From Bartonella quintana (GTDB taxonomy: Bacteria > Pseudomonadota > Alphaproteobacteria > Rhizobiales > Rhizobiaceae), in assembly GCF_009936175.1 (NCBI RefSeq), contig NZ_AP019773.1, positions 310,001 through 374,000 of the forward strand: a stretch of 64,000 nt of DNA, in the 5' to 3' direction. The notes under the pieces are model-generated. The model was not told the DNA's origin and did no database searches. It was given only the letters and a program-made list of their open reading frames with translations. Shown here piece after piece: positions 62,595 through 64,000 of this stretch (its first letter is position 1; each line of letters opens with the position of its first letter). Made by a program: the position numbers and the translations under genes.

Positions 62595-63329
62595 ATGCAC
62601 ATAAATTATAAACTTAAAAGATTATTTATTCGACAGCCGCTTGTTTTGAATGAAGAAATAAAGATAGAGGGGCAAAAAGCTTCTTATCTTATACATGTTT
62701 TGCGTATGCAAGAAGGAGCTGAAATTTTACTTTTTAATGGACAAGATGGTGAGTGGCTTGCTAAACTTATCACCATTAAGAAGAGATTTGTTGTGGTTAA
62801 GCTTATCCATCAAGAAAGATTGCAAACAGCGCCTTCGAATCTCATTTACTGTTTTGCTCCGCTCAAAAACGCGCGTTTGGATTACATGGTGCAAAAAGCT
62901 GTAGAAATGGGGGCATCGATTTTGCAGCCTGTTATAACGCATCATACACAGGTTACGCGTATCAATAGGACGCGTATGGAGGCTAATGTTGTGGAAGCTT
63001 CTGAACAGTGTGGCATTTTATCTTTGCCCGAATGCGTACCTGCTGTGTCGTTAGCAGAACTTTTAGCGTGTTGGGATGAGACACAACCTTTGTTCTTTTG
63101 TGATGAAGCCCACAAATTGCATAATCCATTACCTCTTTTAAAAAAGCACGAAATGACAGTGCCGGGTGTTCTCATTGGACCAGAAGGTGGATTTAGTAAA
63201 GAGGAGCGGAGCTTTTTAAAAAAACATTCTTTTGTGATTCCAATACCATTAGGACCACGTATTTTACGTGCTGACACTGCAGCTGTTGCTGCTTTGGCTC
63301 TGCTTAATGCTACCGTAGGAGATTGGTAA
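62595..63329 (+). CDS. rsmE: 16S rRNA (uracil1498-N3)-methyltransferase RsmE
   Basis: SPOUT-class methyltransferase for m3U1498 of 16S rRNA. The 244-residue protein has an N-terminal PUA-like domain (RLFIRQPLVLNEE) and a C-terminal trefoil knot with IGPEGGFSKEE and LGPRILRADTA, which bind SAM. Length is normal. It precedes gshA on the same strand with a 77-base gap, as in other rhizobia. Confidence 0.95.
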   Translation: MHINYKLKRLFIRQPLVLNEEIKIEGQKASYLIHVLRMQEGAEILLFNGQDGEWLAKLITIKKRFVVVKLIHQERLQTAPSNLIYCFAPLKNARLDYMVQKAVEMGASILQPVITHHTQVTRINRTRMEANVVEASEQCGILSLPECVPAVSLAELLACWDETQPLFFCDEAHKLHNPLPLLKKHEMTVPGVLIGPEGGFSKEERSFLKKHSFVIPIPLGPRILRADTAAVAALALLNATVGDW

Positions 63330-63406
63330 ATTGATTGAGAAGTCTGTAAAAACATTCTAAACGATTCGTGTTAAACGATGGCACTAATGATAGGAAACAA
63401 TAAGTT

Positions 63407-64000
63407 ATGGCACTTGATATAACTGATGAAAGTGAAGTTTATAACTTAGATTCTTTGGTTAGCTATTTCCAAGGGGGATGTAAAGCAGAAAATGACTGGC
63501 GTATTGGTACTGAACATGAAAAATTTCCGTTCTATATAGACGATTTTCGTCCTGTTCCTTATGAAGGCTCAAGGGGAATCCGTGCACTTCTAGAGGGAAT
63601 GCAAAAAGCTTTAGGATGGAAGCCTATTTTAGATGAAGGAAATATTATTGGACTTGTAGGATCAGTTGATCAAGGTGCTATTTCTTTGGAACCTGGGGGG
63701 CAATTTGAATTATCTGGTGCACCACTAAAAACGATTGGTCATACTTATTGCGAGGTGATGGAGCATTTAGCTCTTCTCAAGAAAATTTCAGGACCATTAG
63801 GCATTGGTTTTCTAGGTATTGGTGCTAGTCCAAAGTGGACATTAGCTGAAACCCCGCGAATGCCTAAATCACGTTATCGGATTATGGCCAATTATATGCC
63901 GAAAGTTGGTTATAGTGGTCTTGATATGATGTATCGTACATCAACTGTTCAGGTTAATCTTGATTTTTCATCTGAAACTGATATGCGGCGAAAAATGCAA
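63407..64000 (+). CDS. gshA: Glutamate--cysteine ligase (5' part, cut by window end)
   Basis: The first 198 codons are present and open to the window edge. The sequence contains DWRIGTEHEKFPF, SLEPGGQFELSGAP and MPKSRYRIMANYMPKVG, the hallmarks of the plant/alphaproteobacterial GCS type rather than the E. coli type. It joins glutamate and cysteine in the first step of glutathione synthesis. AGGAAACAATAAGTT precedes the ATG. Confidence 0.95.
   Translation, partial: MALDITDESEVYNLDSLVSYFQGGCKAENDWRIGTEHEKFPFYIDDFRPVPYEGSRGIRALLEGMQKALGWKPILDEGNIIGLVGSVDQGAISLEPGGQFELSGAPLKTIGHTYCEVMEHLALLKKISGPLGIGFLGIGASPKWTLAETPRMPKSRYRIMANYMPKVGYSGLDMMYRTSTVQVNLDFSSETDMRRKMQ

Noticed and set aside
62942..63355. 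137-residue minus-strand frame inside rsmE
   Set aside because: Antisense shadow of a conserved gene.

Overview
The window is chromosomal DNA of a Bartonella-like alphaproteobacterium (Hyphomicrobiales). The evidence is the low GC content, rhizobial gene order (tadA/rluB/rsmD; pmbA-cysQ-DUF4170-waaA-lpxK-DUF2093-mutL; rluD-rpoH; zwf-pgl-edd), a tRNA-His without the usual extra 5' G, a decayed Bartonella-type hemin-binding protein, and many pseudogenes with long AT-rich spacers. The species cannot be fixed by eye.

Layout. 1-6.5 kb: ileS, a lipoprotein, tadA, rluB and rsmD. 6.5-9.3 kb: a decayed stretch with an SRPBCC-like remnant and a mutated copy of part of pmbA. 9.3-18.5 kb: pmbA, a cysQ-like phosphatase, a DUF4170 gene, a ruined DUF374-type acyltransferase, waaA, lpxK, a DUF2093 gene, mutL and a double-length dCTP deaminase. 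19.5-20.7 kb: lldD. 21.5-27.2 kb: a collapsed prophage (lysis genes, baseplate V and W remnants, a DNA adenine methylase remnant) containing a broken hemin-binding protein and ending at tRNA-Thr. 28.5-33.3 kb: an amino-acid permease, the bioMNY biotin transporter and a small secreted protein. 33.6-35.6 kb: a second collapsed mobile region (DUF3987 protein, XRE regulator, repeat protein) ending at tRNA-Phe. 36-49.5 kb: serC, purA, a membrane protein, rpoH, rluD, an aldehyde dehydrogenase, a soluble ftsK and a PdhS-like histidine kinase interrupted by three stops. 49.5-64 kb: mscL, pyrD, tRNA-His, a glutamine synthetase-like/FAD oxidase pair, zwf, pgl, a wrecked edd, folD, an AsmA protein, rsmE and the 5' part of gshA.

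Main theme: reductive evolution. Translation, lipid A and nucleotide genes are intact. The Entner-Doudoroff dehydratase, an LPS-cluster acyltransferase, a sensor kinase and two mobile elements are at different stages of decay. I saw no convincing new multi-gene system. The most informative signals are the two phage/mobile remnants that each abut the 3' end of a tRNA gene, the intact phage lysozyme that has lost its catalytic Asp, and the kinase with three nonsense codons but no frameshift.
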